NCBI GenBank assembly: GCA_032622095.1
Contig: CP136066.1
Coordinates: forward strand, 130,481,917-130,545,916
Reading direction: 5' to 3'
DNA: 64,000 nt
Origin: Siphonodentalium dalli
Lineage: Eukaryota > Mollusca > Scaphopoda > Gadilida > Siphonodentaliidae
The notes under the pieces are model-generated. The model was not told the DNA's origin. It worked only from the letters and a program-made list of their open reading frames with translations, and made no database searches. Of this stretch, positions 25,956 to 39,239 are shown one piece after another. A program made the position numbers and the translations under genes. How positions within the stretch are numbered: position 1 is the first letter of the stretch; each line of letters starts with the position of its first letter.

Positions 25956-27699
25956 TGGGCACAATTTCAATAGGCTATATTTCGACTTTTGGAGCCAGGA
26001 TCAACCCAAGAATGCATCTTTCTAAGTGTTATGACTCTCATGTACATATATTGTATGGCCGACTGTCGCATATTTGCCGATATAACGCTACAGATCGGGT
26101 ATAACAAATCCCCGTGTGTTTAAAAGCTGGTCCTCCGGAGGACCCGCTTCTAGCATATGGGCACAATTTCAATAGGCTACATTTCGACTTTTGGAGCCAG
26201 GATCAACCCAAGAATGCATCGTTCAAAGTGTTATGACTCTCATGTACATATATTGTATGGCCCACTGTCGCAGAGTTGTCGATATAAGGCACCAAACCGG
26301 TATAAGAAATCCCCGTGTGTTTAACAGCGGGTCCTCCGGAGGACCCGCTTCTAGCATATGGGCACAATTTCAATAGGCTATATTTCGACTTTTGGAGCCA
26401 GGATCAACCCAAGAATGCATCTTTCTAAGTGTTATGACTCTCATGTACATATATTGTATGGCCCACTGTCGCATATTTGCCGATATAACGCTACAGATCG
26501 GGTATAACAAATCCCCGTGTGTTTAAAAGCTGGTCCTCCGGAGGACCCGCTTCTAGCATATGGGCACAATTTCAATAGGCTACATTTCGACTTTTGGAGC
26601 CAGGATCAACCCAAGAATGCATCGTTCTAAGTGTTATGACTCTCATGTACATATATTGTATGGCCCACTGTCGCAGAGTTGTCGATATAAGGCACCAAAC
26701 CGGTATAAGACATCCCCGTGTGTTTAACAGCGGGTCCTCCGGAGGACCCGCTCTAGCATATGGGCACAATTTCAATAGGCTACATTTCGACTTTTGGAGC
26801 CAAGATCAACCCAAGAATGCATCTTTCTAAGTGTTATGACTCTCATGTACATATATTGTATGGCCCACTGTCGCAGAGTTGTCGATATAAGGCACCAAAC
26901 CGGTATAAGAAATCCCCGTGAGTTTAACAGCGGGTCCTCCGGAGGACCCGCTTCTAGCATATGGGCACAATTTCAATAGGCTATATTTCGACTTTTGGAG
27001 CCAGGATCAACCCAAGAATGCATCTTTCTAAGTGTTATGACTCTCATGTACATATATTGTATGGCCCACTGTCGCAGAGTTGTCGATATAAGGCACCAAA
27101 CCGGTATAAGAAATCCCCGTGTGTTTAACAGCGGGTCCTCCGGAGGACCCGCTTCTAGCATATGGGCACAATTTCAATAGGCTATATTTCGACTTTTGGA
27201 GCCAGGATCAACCCAAGAATGCATCTTTCTAAGTGTTATGACTCTCATGTACATATATTGTATGGCCGACTGTCGCATATTTGCCGATATAACGCTACAG
27301 ATCGGGTATAACAAATCCCCGTGTGTTTAAAAGCTGGTCCTCCGGAGGACCCGCTTCTAGCATATGGGCACAATTTCAATAGGCTACATTTCGACTTTTG
27401 GAGCCAGGATCAACCCAAGAATGCATCGTTCAAAGTGTTATGACTCTCATGTACATATTGTATGGCACACTGTCGCAGAGTTGTCGATATAAGGCACCAA
27501 ACCGGTATAACAAATCCCCGTGTGATTAAAAGCTGGTCCTCCGGAGGACCCGCTTCTAGCATATTGGCACAATTTCTAAGGCTACATTTCGACTTTTGGA
27601 GCCAGGATCAACCCAAGAATGCATCTTTCTAAGTGTTATGACTCTCATGTACATATATTGTATGGCCGACTGTCGCATATTTGCCGATATAACGCTACA

Positions 27700-30600
27700 G
27701 ATCGGGTATAACAAATCCCCGTGTGTTTAAAAGCGGGTCCTCCGGAGGACCCGCTTCTAGCATATGGGCACAATTTCAATAGGCTACATTTCGACTTATC
27801 GAGCCAGGATCAACCTAAGAATGCATCTTTCTAAGTGTTATGACTCTCATGTAGATATATTGTATGGCCCACTGTCGCATATTTGCCGATATAACGCTAC
27901 AGATCGGGTATAACAAATCCCCGTGTGTTTAAAAGCGGGTCCTCCGGAGGACCCGCTTCTAGCATATGGGCACAATATCAAAAGGCTACATTTCGAATTT
28001 TCGAGCCAGGATCAACCCAAGAATGCATCGTTCTAAGTGTTATGACTCTCATGTACATATATTGTATGGCCCACTGTCGCAGAGTTGTCGATACAAGGCA
28101 CCAAACCGGTATAAGAAATCCCCGTGTGTTTAACAGCGGGTCCTCCGGACATATGGGCACAATTTCAATAGGCTACATTTCGACTTTTGGAGCCATTGTC
28201 AACCTAAGTACACATGTATACATCTTTCTAAGTGTTCTGGTCCCGTATACATCTACTGCCCTATAGGGCCCTTTGTCGCATATTTGCCGATATAACGCTA
28301 CAGATCGGGTATATGAAATTCCCGTGTGTTTAACAGCGGGTCCTCCGGAGGACCCGCTTCTAGCATATGGGCACAATTTCAATAGGCTATATTTCGACTT
28401 TTGGAGCCAGGATCAACCCAAGAATGCATCTTTCTAAGTGTTATGACTCTCATGTACATATATTGTATGGCCCACTGTCGCATATTTGCCGATATAACGC
28501 TACAGATCGGGTATAACAAATCCCCGTGTGTTTAAAAGCTGGTCCTCCGGAGGACCCGCTTCTAGCATATGGGCACAATTTCAATAGGCTACATTTCGAC
28601 TTTCGGAGCCAGGATCAACCCAAGAATGCATCGTTCTAAGTGTTATGACTCTCATGTACATATATTGTATGGCCCACTGTCGCAGAGTTGTCGATATAAG
28701 GCACCAAACCGGTATAAGAAATCCCCGTGTGTTTAACAGCGGGTCCTCCGGAGGACCCGCTTCTAGCATATGGGCACAATTTCAATAGGCTATATTTCGA
28801 CTTTTGGAGCCAGGATCAACCCAAGAATGCATCTTTCTAAGTGTTATGACTCTCATGTACATATATTGTATGGCCGACTGTCGCATATTTGCCGATATAA
28901 CGCTACAGATCGGGTATAACAAATCCCCGTGTGTTTAAAAGCGGGTCCTCCGGAGGACCCGCTTCTAGCATATGGGTACAATTTCAATAGGCTACATTTC
29001 GACTTTTCGAGCCAGGATCAACCCAAGAATGCATCTTTCTAAGTGTTATGACTCTCATGTAGATATATTGTATGGCCCACTGTCGCATATTTGCCGATAT
29101 AACGCTACAGATCGGGTATAACAAATCCCCGTGTGTTTAAAAGCGGGTCCTCCGGAGGACCCGCTTCTAGCATATGGGCACAATATCAAAAGGCTACATT
29201 TCGAATTTTCGAGCCAGGATCAACCCAAGAATGCATCGTTCTAAGTGTTATGACTCTCATGTACATATATTGTATGGCCCACTGTCGCAGAGTTGTCGAT
29301 ACAAGGCACCAAACCGGTATAAGAAATCCCCGTGTGTTTAACAGCGGGTCCTCCGGACATATGGGCACAATTTCAATAGGCTACATTTCGACTTTTGGAG
29401 CCATTGTCAACCTAAGTACACATGTATACATCTTTCTAAGTGTTCTGGTCCCGTATACATCTACTGCCCTATAGGGCCCTTTGTCGCATATTTGCCGATA
29501 TAACGCTACAGATCGGGTATACGAAATTCCCGTGTGTTTAACAGCGGGTCCTCCGGAGGACCCGCTTCTAGCATATGGGCACAATTTCAATAGGCTATAT
29601 TTCGACTTTTGGAGCCAGGATCAACCCAAGAATGCATCTTTCTAAGTGTTATGACTCTCATGTACATATATTGTATGGCCCACTGTCGCATATTTGCCGA
29701 TATAACGCTACAGATCGGGTATAACAAATCCCCGTGTGTTTAAAAGCTGGTCCTCCGGAGGACCCGCTTCTAGCATATGGGCACAATTTCAATAGGCTAC
29801 ATTTCGACTTTTGGAGCCAGGATCAACCCAAGAATGCATCGTTCTAAGTGTTATGACTCTCATGTACATATATTGTATGGCCCACTGTCGCAGAGTTGTC
29901 GATATAAGGCACCAAACCGGTATAAGAAATCCCCGTGTGTTTAACAGCGGGTCCTCCGGAGGACCCGCTTCTAGCATATGGGCACAATTTCAATAGGCTA
30001 TATTTCGACTTTTGGAGCCAGGATCAACCCAAGAATGCATCTTTCTAAGTGTTATGACTCTCATGTACATATATTGTATGGCCGACTGTCGCATATTTGC
30101 CGATATAACGCTACAGATCGGGTATAACAAATCCCCGTGTGTTTAAAAGCGGGTCCTCCGGAGGACCCGCTTCTAGCATATGGGCACAATTTCAATAGGC
30201 TACATTTCGACTTTTCGAGCCAGGATCAACCCAAGAATGCATCTTTCTAAGTGTTATGACTCTCATGTAGATATATTGTATGGCCCACTGTCGCATATTT
30301 GCCGATATAACGCTACAGATCGGGTATAACAAATCCCCGTGTGTTTAAAAGCGGGTCCTCCGGAGGACCCGCTTCTAGCATATGGGCACAATATCAAAAG
30401 GCTACATTTCGAATTTTCGAGCCAGGATCAACCCAAGAATGCATCGTTCTAAGTGTTATGACTCTCATGTACATATATTGTATGGCCCACTGTCGCAGAG
30501 TTGTCGATACAAGGCACCAAACCGGTATAAGAAATCCCCGTGTGTTTAACAGCGGGTCCTCCGGACATATGGGCACAATTTCAATAGGCTACATTTCGAC

Positions 30601-31400
30601 TTTTGGAGCCATTGTCAACCTAAGTACACATGTATACATCTTTCTAAGTGTTCTGGTCCCGTATACATCTACTGTAGGGCCCTTTGTCGCATATTTGCCG
30701 ATATAACGCTACAGATCGGGTATACGAAATTCCCGTGTGTTTAACAGCGGGTCCTCCGGAGGACCCGCTTCTAGCATATGGGCACAATTTCAATAGGCTA
30801 TATTTCGACTTTTGGAGCCAGGATCAACCCAAGAATGCATCTTTCTAAGTGTTATGACTCTCATGTACATATATTGTATGGCCCACTGTCGCATATTTGC
30901 CGATATAACGCTACAGATCGGGTATAACAAATCCCCGTGTGTTTAAAAGCTGGTCCTCCGGAGGACCCGCTTCTAGCATATGGGCACAATTTCAATAGGC
31001 TACATTTCGACTTTTGGAGCCAGGATCAACCCAAGAATGCATCGTTCTAAGTGTTATGACTCTCATGTACATATATTGTATGGCCCACTGTCGCAGAGTT
31101 GTCGATATAAGGCACCAAACCGGTATAAGAAATCCCCGTGTGTTTAACAGCGGGTCCTCCGGAGGACCCGCTTCTAGCATATGGGCACAATTTCAATAGG
31201 CTATATTTCGACTTTTGGAGCCAGGATCAACCCAAGAATGCATCTTTCTAAGTGTTATGACTCTCATGTACATATATTGTATGGCCCACTGTCGCATATT
31301 TGCCGATATAACGCTACAGATCGGGTATAACAAATCCCCGTGTGTTTAAAAGCTGGTCCTCCGGAGGACCCGCTTCTAGCATATGGGCACAATTTCAATT
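27700..31400. repeat. Satellite B higher-order repeat, ~1208-bp period (6 monomers)
   Basis: A hexamer that includes one type-3 monomer and a monomer with ATATCAAAAGGCTACATTTC is repeated with starts offset by 1208 bp (for example 27925, 29133, 30341). The third copy is 5 bp shorter in the type-3 unit (CTACTGTAGGGCCC against CTACTGCCCTATAGGGCCC). A related trimer of about 598 bp then repeats at roughly 32400-34600. Confidence 0.85.
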
Positions 31401-34400
31401 GGCTACATTTCGACTTTTGGAGCCAGGATCAACCCAAGAATGCATCTTTCTAAGTGTTATGACTCTCATGTACATATATTGTATGGCCCACTGTCGCAGA
31501 GTTGTCGATATAAGGCACCAAACCGGTATAAGACATCCCCGTGTGTTTAACAGCGGGTCCTCCGGAGGACCCGCTTCTAGCATATGGGCACAATTTCAAT
31601 AGGCTACATTTCGACTTTTGGAGCCAAGATCAACCCAAGAATGCATCTTTCTAAGTGTTATGACTCTCATGTACATATATTGTATGGCCCACTGTCGCAG
31701 AGTTGTCGATATAAGGCACCAAACCGGTATAAGAAATCCCCGTGTGTTTAACAGCGGGTCCTCCGGAGGACCCGCTTCTAGCATATGGGCACAATTTCAA
31801 TAGGCTATATTTCGACTTTTGGAGCCAGGATCAACCCAAGAATGCATCTTTTTAAGTGTTATGACTCTCATGTACATATAGTGTATGGCCCACTGTCGCA
31901 TATTTGCCGATATAACGCTACAGATCGGGTATAACAAATCCCCGTGTGTTTAAAAGCAGGTCCTCCGGAGGACCCGCTTCTAGCATATGGGCACAATTTC
32001 AATAGGCTACATTTCGACTTTTGGAGCCAAGATCAACCCAAGAATGCATCTTTCTAAGTGTTATGACTCTCATGTACATATATTGTATGGCCCACTGTCG
32101 CAGAGTTGTCGATATAAGGCACCAAACCGGTATAAGAAATCCCCGTGTGTTTAACAGCGGGTCCTCCGGAGGACCCGCTTCTAGCATATGGGCACAATTT
32201 CAATAGGCTATATTTCGACTTTTGGAGCCAGGATCAACCCAAGAATGCATCTTTCTAAGTGTTATGACTCTCATGTACATATATTGTATGGCCCACTGTC
32301 GCATATTTGCCGATATAACGCTACAGATCGGGTATAACAAATCCCCGTGTGTTTAAAAGCTGGTCCTCCGGAGGACCCGCTTCTAGCATATGGGCACAAT
32401 TTCAATAGGCTACATTTCGACTTTTGGAGCCAGGATCAACCCAAGAATGCATCGTTCTAAGTGTTATGACTCTCATGTACATATATTGTATGGCCCACTG
32501 TCGCAGAGTTGTCGATACAAGGCACCAAACCGGTATAAGAAATCCCCGTGTGTTTAACAGCGGGTCCTCCGGACATATGGGCACAATTTCCATAGGCTAC
32601 ATTTCGACTTTTGGAGCCATTGTCAACCTAAGTACACATGTATACATCTTTCTAAGTGTTCTGGTCCCGTATACATCTACTGTAGGGCCCTTTGTCGCAT
32701 ATTTGCCGATATAACGCTACAGATCGGGTATACGAAATTCCCGTGTGTTTAACAGCGGGTCCTCCGGAGGACCCGCTTCTAGCATATGGGCACAATTTCA
32801 ATAGGCTATATTTCGACTTTTGGAGCCAGGATCAACCCAAGAATGCATCTTTCTAAGTGTTATGACTCTCATGTACATATATTGTATGGCCCACTGTCGC
32901 ATATTTGCCGATATAACGCTACAGATCGGGTATAACAAATCCCCGTGTGTTTAAAAGCTGGTCCTCCGGAGGACCCGCTTCTAGCATATGGGCACAATTT
33001 CAATAGGCTACATTTCGACTTTTGGAGCCAGGATCAACCCAAGAATGCATCGTTCTAAGTGTTATGACTCGCATGTACATATATTGTATGGCCCACTGTC
33101 GCAGAGTTGTCGATATAAGGCACCAAACCGGTATAAGAAATCCCCGTGTGTTTAACAGCGGGTCCTCCGGAGGACCCGCTTCTAGCATATGGGCACAATT
33201 TCAATAGGCTATATTTCGACTTTTGGAGCCAGGATCAACCCAAGAATGCATCTTTCTAAGTGTTATGACTCTCATGTACATATATTGTATGGCCCACTGT
33301 CGCATATTTGCCGATATAACGCTACAGATCGGGTATAACAAATCCCCGTGTGTTTAAAAGCTGGTCCTCCGGAGGACCCGCTTCTAGCATATGGGCACAA
33401 TTTCAATAGGCTACATTTCGACTTTTGGAGCCAGGATCAACCCAAGAATGCATCGTTCTAAGTGTTATGACTCTCATGTACATATATTGTATGGCCCACT
33501 GTCGCAGAGTTGTCGATACAAGGCACCAAACCGGTATAAGAAATCCCCGTGTGTTTAACAGCGGGTCCTCCGGACATTTGGGCACAATTTCCATAGGCTA
33601 CATTTCGACTTTTGGAGCCATTGTCAACCTAAGTACACATGTATACATCTTTCTAAGTGTTCTGGTCCCGTATACATCTACTGTAGGGCCCTTTGTCGCA
33701 TATTTGCCGATATAACGCTACAGATCGGGTATACGAAATTCCCGTGTGTTTAACAGCGGGTCCTCCGGAGGACCCGCTTCTAGCATATGGGCACAATTTC
33801 AATAGGCTATATTTCGACTTTTGGAGCCAGGATCAACCCAAGAATGTATCTTTCTAAGTGTTATGACTCTCATGTACATATATTGTATGGCCCACTGTCG
33901 CATATTTGCCGATATAACGCTACAGATCGGGTATAACAAATCCCCGTGTGTTTAAAAGCTGGTCCTCCGGAGGACCCGCTTCTAGCATATGGGCACAATT
34001 TCAATAGGCTACATTTCGACTTTTGGAGCCAGGATCAACCCAAGAATGCATCGTTCTAAGTGTTATGACTCTCATGTACATATATTGTATGGCCCACTGT
34101 CGCAGAGTTGTCGATACAAGGCACCAAACCGGTATAAGAAATCCCCGTGTGTTTAACAGCGGGTCCTCCGGACATATGGGCACAATTTCCATAGGCTACA
34201 TTTCGACTTTTGGAGCCATTGTCAACCTAAGTACACATGTATACATCTTTCTAAGTGTTCTGGTCCCGTATACATCTACTGTAGGGCCCTTTGTCGCATA
34301 TTTGCCGATATAACGCTACAGATCGGGTATACGAAATTCCCGTGTGTTTAACAGCGGGTCCTCCGGAGGACCCGCTTCTAGCATATGGGCACAATTTCAA

Positions 34401-37121
34401 TAGGCTATATTTCGACTTTTGGAGCCAGGATCAACCCAAGAATGCATCTTTCTAAGTGTTATGACTCTCATGTACATATATTGTATGGCCCACTGTCGCA
34501 TATTTGCCGATATAACGCTACAGATCGGGTATAACAAATCCCCGTGTGTTTAAAAGCTGGTCCTCCGGAGGACCCGCTTCTAGCATATGGGCACAATTTC
34601 AATAGGCTACATTTCGACTTTTGGAGCCAGGATCAACCCAAGAATGCATCGTTCTAAGTGTTATGACTCTCATGTACATATATTGTATGGCCCACTGTCG
34701 CAGAGTTGTCGATATAAGGCACCAAACCGGTATAAGACATCCCCGTGTGTTTAACAGCGGGTCCTCCGGAGGACCCGCTTCTAGCATATGGGCACAATTT
34801 CAATAGGCTACATTTCGACTTTTGGAGCCAAGATCAACCCAAGAATGCATCTTTCAAAGTGTTATGACTCTCATGTACATATATTGTATGGCCCACTGTC
34901 GCAGAGTTGTCGATATAAGGCACCAAGCCGGTATAAGAAATCCCCGTGTGTTTAACAGCGGGTCCTCCGGAGGACCCGCTTCTAGCATATGGGCACAATT
35001 TCAATAGGCTATATTTCGACTTTTGGAGCCAAGATCAACCCAAGAATGCATCTTTCTAAGTGTTATGACTCTCATGTACATATATTGTATGGCCCACTGT
35101 CGCAGAGTTGTCGATATAAGGCACCAAACCGGTATAAGAAATCCCCGTGTGTTTAACAGCGGGTCCTCCGGAGGACCCGCTTCTAGCATATGGGCACAAT
35201 TTCAATAGGCTATATTTCGACTTTTGGAGCCAGGATCAACCCAAGAATGCATCTTTTTAAGTGTTATGACTCTCATGTACATATATTGTATGGCCGACTG
35301 TCGCATATTTGCCGATATAACGCTACAGATCGGGTATAACAAATCCCCGTGTGTTTAAAAGCTGGTCCTCCGGAGGACCCGCTTCTAGCATATGGGCACA
35401 ATTTCAATAGGCTACATTTCGACTTTTGGAGCCAGGATCAACCCAAGAATGCATCGTTCAAAGTGTTATGACTCTCATGTACATATTGTATGGCACACTG
35501 TCGCAGAGTTGTCGATATAAGGCACCAAACCGGTATAAGAAATCCCCGTGTGATTAAAAGCTGGTCCTCCGGAGGACCCGCTTCTAGCATATGGGCACAA
35601 TTTCTAAGGCTACATTTCGACTTTTGGAGTCAGGATCAACCCAAGAATGCATCTTTCTAAGTGTTATGACTCTCATGTACATATATTGTATGGCCGACTG
35701 TCGCATATTTGCCGATATAACGCTACAGATCGGGTATAACAAATCCCCGTGTGTTTAAAAGCGGGTCCTCCGGAGGACCCGCTTCTAGCATATGGGCACA
35801 ATTTCAATAGGCTACATTTCGAGCCAGGATCAACCCAAGAATGCATCTTTCTAAGTGTTATGACTCTCATGTAGATATATTGTATGGCCCACTGTCGCAT
35901 ATTTGCCGATATAACGCTACAGATCGGGTATAACAAATCCCCGTGTGTTTAAAAGCGGGTCCTCCGGAGGACCCGCTTCTAGCATATGGGCACAATATCA
36001 AAAGGCTACATTTCGAATTTTCGAGCCAGGATCAACCCAAGAATGCATCGTTCTAAGTGTTATGACTCTCATGTACATATATTGTATGGCCCACTGTCGC
36101 AGAGTTGTCGATACAAGGCACCAAACCGGTATAAGAAATCCCCGTGTGTTTAACAGCGGGTCCTCCGGACATATGGGCACAATTTCAATAGGCTACATTT
36201 CGACTTTTGGAGTATCAAAAGGCTACATTTCGACTTTTCGAGCCAGGATCAACCCAAGAATGCACCGTTCTAAGTGTTATGACTCTCATGTACATATATT
36301 GTATGGCCCACTGTCGCAGAGTTGTCGATATAAGGCACCAAACCGGTATAAGAAATCCCCGTGTGTTTAACAGCGGGTCCTCCGGACATATGGGCACAAT
36401 TTCAATAGGCTACATTTCGACTTTTGGAGCCATTGTCAACCTAAGTACACATGTATACATCTTTCTAAGTGTTCTGGTCCCGTATACATCTACTGTAGGG
36501 CCCTTTGTCGCATATTTGCCGATATAACGCTACAGATCGGGTATACGAAATTCCCGTGTGTTTAACAGCGGGTCCTCCGGAGGACCCGCTTCTAGCATAT
36601 GGGCACAATTTCAATAGGCTATATTTCGACTTTTGGAGCCAGGATCAACCCAAGAATGCATCTTTCTAGGTGTTCTGGTCCCGTTTACATCTATACTGTA
36701 GGGCCCTTTGTCGCATATATATTTACCGATATAACGCTATACAGATCGCGCCCGCGGGTATAAGAAATCCCCGTATGTTTAGAAGAGAGTCGTCCGGAGG
36801 ACCCGCTTCTAGCATATGGGCACAATTTCAATAGGCTATATTTCGACTTTTGGAGCCAGGAACAACCCAAGAATGCTTCTTTCTAAGTGTTATGACTCCC
36901 ATGTACATATATTGTATGGCCCACTGTCGCAGAGTTGTCGATATAAGGCACCAAACCGGTATAAGAAATCCCGTATGTTTAACAGTCCTATGGGCAAAAT
37001 TTCAATTGGCTATTTCAACTTTTGGAGCCATGATCAACTCAAGAATGCATCTTTAGAAGTGTTATGACTCCCATATACATATATTGTAGAGCCCACTGTT
37101 TAGAAAATAATATTCGAACAG

Positions 37122-37553
37122 CCAAGCCTGAATATAGTGTCTGACATTTGCAGAATGAGGTCCCCAAAGGGTGAATTTAGTGACGCAATCGGCGGGCTAG
37201 CATCACCAAATTCACCCTCTGGGGACCTCATTCTGTGTAAGCCTCAACTGCTATGGGAGATATAGCATCAGATTGAAGTTCTCCAGTTAAAGTTGGTGAT
37301 GTGCACGCATTGGGCACCTCAATTATGCATTTTATCTTCTGCAAATTAGGGGATATAGAAACTGAACAGACGGAAAAAAGTAAGAAAAATGTAAATTTAA
37401 GACCCTATATACTTCCCAGAAGAGGCATAAGCAGAATGAGTTCCATGGGTAGTATATTTGGATATGCTAGCCTGCTGTGCAGGGTAGCATAACTAAATTC
37501 ACCCTCTGGGGACCTCATTCTGCAAATGTCAGACACAGTAAATTCAGGTTTGG
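37122..37553. mobile_element. MITE candidate with ~55-bp terminal inverted repeats
   Basis: CCAAGCCTGAATATAGTGTC at 37122 continues through GACATTTGCAGAATGAGGTC to about 37175. It is matched in inverted orientation by the segment ending CCTCATTCTGCAAATGTCAG then AAATTCAGGTTTGG at 37553. A second inverted copy of the GAATGAGGTCCCC word (about 37209-37236) lies inside, giving a nested hairpin at the left end. GAACA flanks both sides (37116-37120 and 37554-37558), one base out of register on the left, a possible target-site duplication. No coding capacity. Confidence 0.65.
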
Positions 37554-37788
37554 GAACACAATAATTTGTTTTGATTTGATATTAATGACACACACTGGCA
37601 TGAGTGCTAGCTAAGCAGTTGTTTATACCTGTCAGCCTGATAACATCTCAATTGATGACTGTGTTATTAACTCTCTCTGTCTGTAGCTAATACAATTGAC
37701 TGAATCTGCTGGTGGGAGAGGTGAGTTAGGAGATGAGATGGGGTGGAGGTGCTGTTGGTTGGGGGCAGGGTGGTGGTCTGGGTCATGT

Positions 37789-37809
37789 GGGGGGGGGGGG
37801 GGGGGGGGG
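37789..37809 (+). repeat. 21-base G homopolymer
   Basis: An uninterrupted run of 21 G within a G-rich stretch (about 37735-37815). Length in runs like this is often unreliable in assemblies. Confidence 0.95.
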
Positions 37810-37907
37810 TGATGGAAAGGGAAAGTTTCAATGATTTCATTAAAATTTTTCATAACTCTGCGGATGTTACAATGGTGTTAGTTTTTCAAATTTTTTAACA
37901 TATTTAA

Positions 37908-38300
37908 AGGCCCACGTAATTTTCAAGTCGCCAATTATTATTTTTATAGTGAGTTGATATACGGTTTTAATAACAATCTATGCCATAAAATATGATTAAA
38001 ATGCTATAATTCACCACTATTTGAAGATGCCCACAGATAAATAGAAGACTTCCCCCCTCTGTCACCCATAATGCAACAGAATTCAAAGTTTTCCAATGGA
38101 AGGGGAAGAACTCTATCTTTTAATATATAGAGTTATTCCCCCTGCATTGAAAATATGATATTTTAATTCTTGATGACAAAACGCGTTGGCAACTCAACAT
38201 ATCCACAGTTTATTACACCAGATAAGTTGATAATATAATATATATAATATGGCATATATTTTATATAATATAATTTGGGGTTCGAAAATTAAGTGGGCCT
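37908..38300. mobile_element. TTAA-flanked MITE, 393 bp
   Basis: Terminal inverted repeats AGGCCCACGTAATTTTCAAG (37908) and, at the other end, the complement of AGGCCCACTTAATTTTCGAA (ending 38300) match at 17 of the first 19 positions. Both ends are directly flanked by TTAA (37904-37907 and 38301-38304). A TTAA duplication is the hallmark of piggyBac-type insertion, but the termini lack the usual CCC start, so the superfamily is uncertain. The interior is AT-rich and non-coding. It sits next to the right inverted-repeat arm of satellite B. Confidence 0.7.
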
Positions 38301-38309
38301 TTAAAAAAC

Positions 38310-39115
38310 GAGACGGCGATCACGATCGGCAGATGTTAACCCATCCCTTGATGAGAGTAAATTACTATGATCGGAATCATAACTGAGAGTTTTGATGTTG
38401 AATTATAGAGTATACTGTTACATGTACTATTATAGACAAATGTACAAAGCACAAATTATTGGAATTTATGGGTCACTCGCATTTATATAAGAGAATGCAC
38501 TGGTACAGGATCTGTAATGCTGCACCACAACAGCCTTGGGTTAAATGTGAAAAGGTGACCTGGACATGGAATACTTGGGTTAAGAGAGTCCAATTTAAGT
38601 TTACAATGATAATGTATAAAATTCTACCAACAACAGCCATCAAGATAAAACACCTCACTGCTGACCCATTACTATCAATTATATAACAGAGCTGTCAACA
38701 AATCACAGGCAGTGTTTATGTTGAAGGCTGGCACCTATATTAAACCAATGACATTTATAATGACCTCAGACCATCTGTAGAGTGATATACTCAGCTGTGC
38801 AATGCAGCACAGATGTTCTAGTCTACTGTTAATATCATGTGATGTTTATTGTTGAAACTTAAAAAAAAATTAGATACCATATCTTTCTTTATCTGCACAT
38901 TGGCATAAGAGCCATCAGAAAATAATATAGCCTTAGCAATAGCTAAGTAGTCCAAAGCCATGGGATTCAATTGGTGAATTGGGTTTAATGTCGCTCCAAA
39001 CAAATTTACCAGAACATAACACAAGATTTTGGACCGATTTAAACGAAATTTGGTGTGGTGACTCGGGGTACTGGCAGAGTTATAATGGTGTTAGTTTTTT
39101 TCAAATTTTGCTAAT
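38310..39115 (-). repeat. Right inverted-repeat arm flanking satellite B
   Basis: Reverse-complement counterpart of 20940-21690. It starts at the inner side with CGATCACGATCGGCAGATGT (38329 region) and ends at the outer side with GGCAGAGTTATAATGGTGTT (39075 region). About 215 bp near 38600-38815 have no counterpart in the left arm. A related stub (AATGGTGTTAGTTTTTCAAA, about 37871) lies just inside the neighbouring MITE. Confidence 0.85.
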
Positions 39116-39239
39116 TTAAAAAAAAAACTGTTTTTTAAATTATTTAAAACAATATATATTTTTTTTAAATTTATTTATATTTTATTTTTTGTTAAATTGA
39201 GCAAGGAATTCAATCAAATTTTTTTTTTAAGAGTGAACA

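Larger units (their letters stand above)
21840..37100. repeat. Satellite B: ~201-bp tandem array
   Basis: About 75 tandem monomers of 201 bp (some 194-199 or with short deletions). Every standard monomer contains the perfect 22-bp palindrome formed by GCGGGTCCTCC and its reverse complement, then TTCTAGCATATGGGCACAAT, a TTTCGACTTTTGGAGCCAGG block and GTACATATATTGTATGGCC. Three monomer classes are visible: type 1 has CGCAGAGTTGTCGATATAAG; type 2 has CGCATATTTGCCGATATAAC and often CTGG in place of CGGG at the palindrome start; type 3 has GAGCCATTGTCAACCTAAGT and TAGGGCCCTTTGTCGC. Monomers at both edges (about 21840-22130 and 36660-37100) are strongly diverged, while the centre is homogenised, as expected for unequal exchange. 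Short open frames of about 61 codons on both strands are by-products of a unit divisible by three. Confidence 0.97.

Noticed and set aside
22140-36527. Conserved ~61-62-codon frames in every satellite B monomer, on both strands
   Set aside because: The 201-bp unit is divisible by three, so frames persist. Conservation is no greater than that of the DNA, and both strands are equally open.
21840-37100. CRISPR-like array of palindromic repeats
   Set aside because: The intervals between the 22-bp palindromes are themselves repeats of the same monomer, not unique spacers, and the context is an animal genome.
37632-37853. Proline/histidine-rich minus-strand frame
   Set aside because: Produced by the G-rich tract that includes the 21-base G run.
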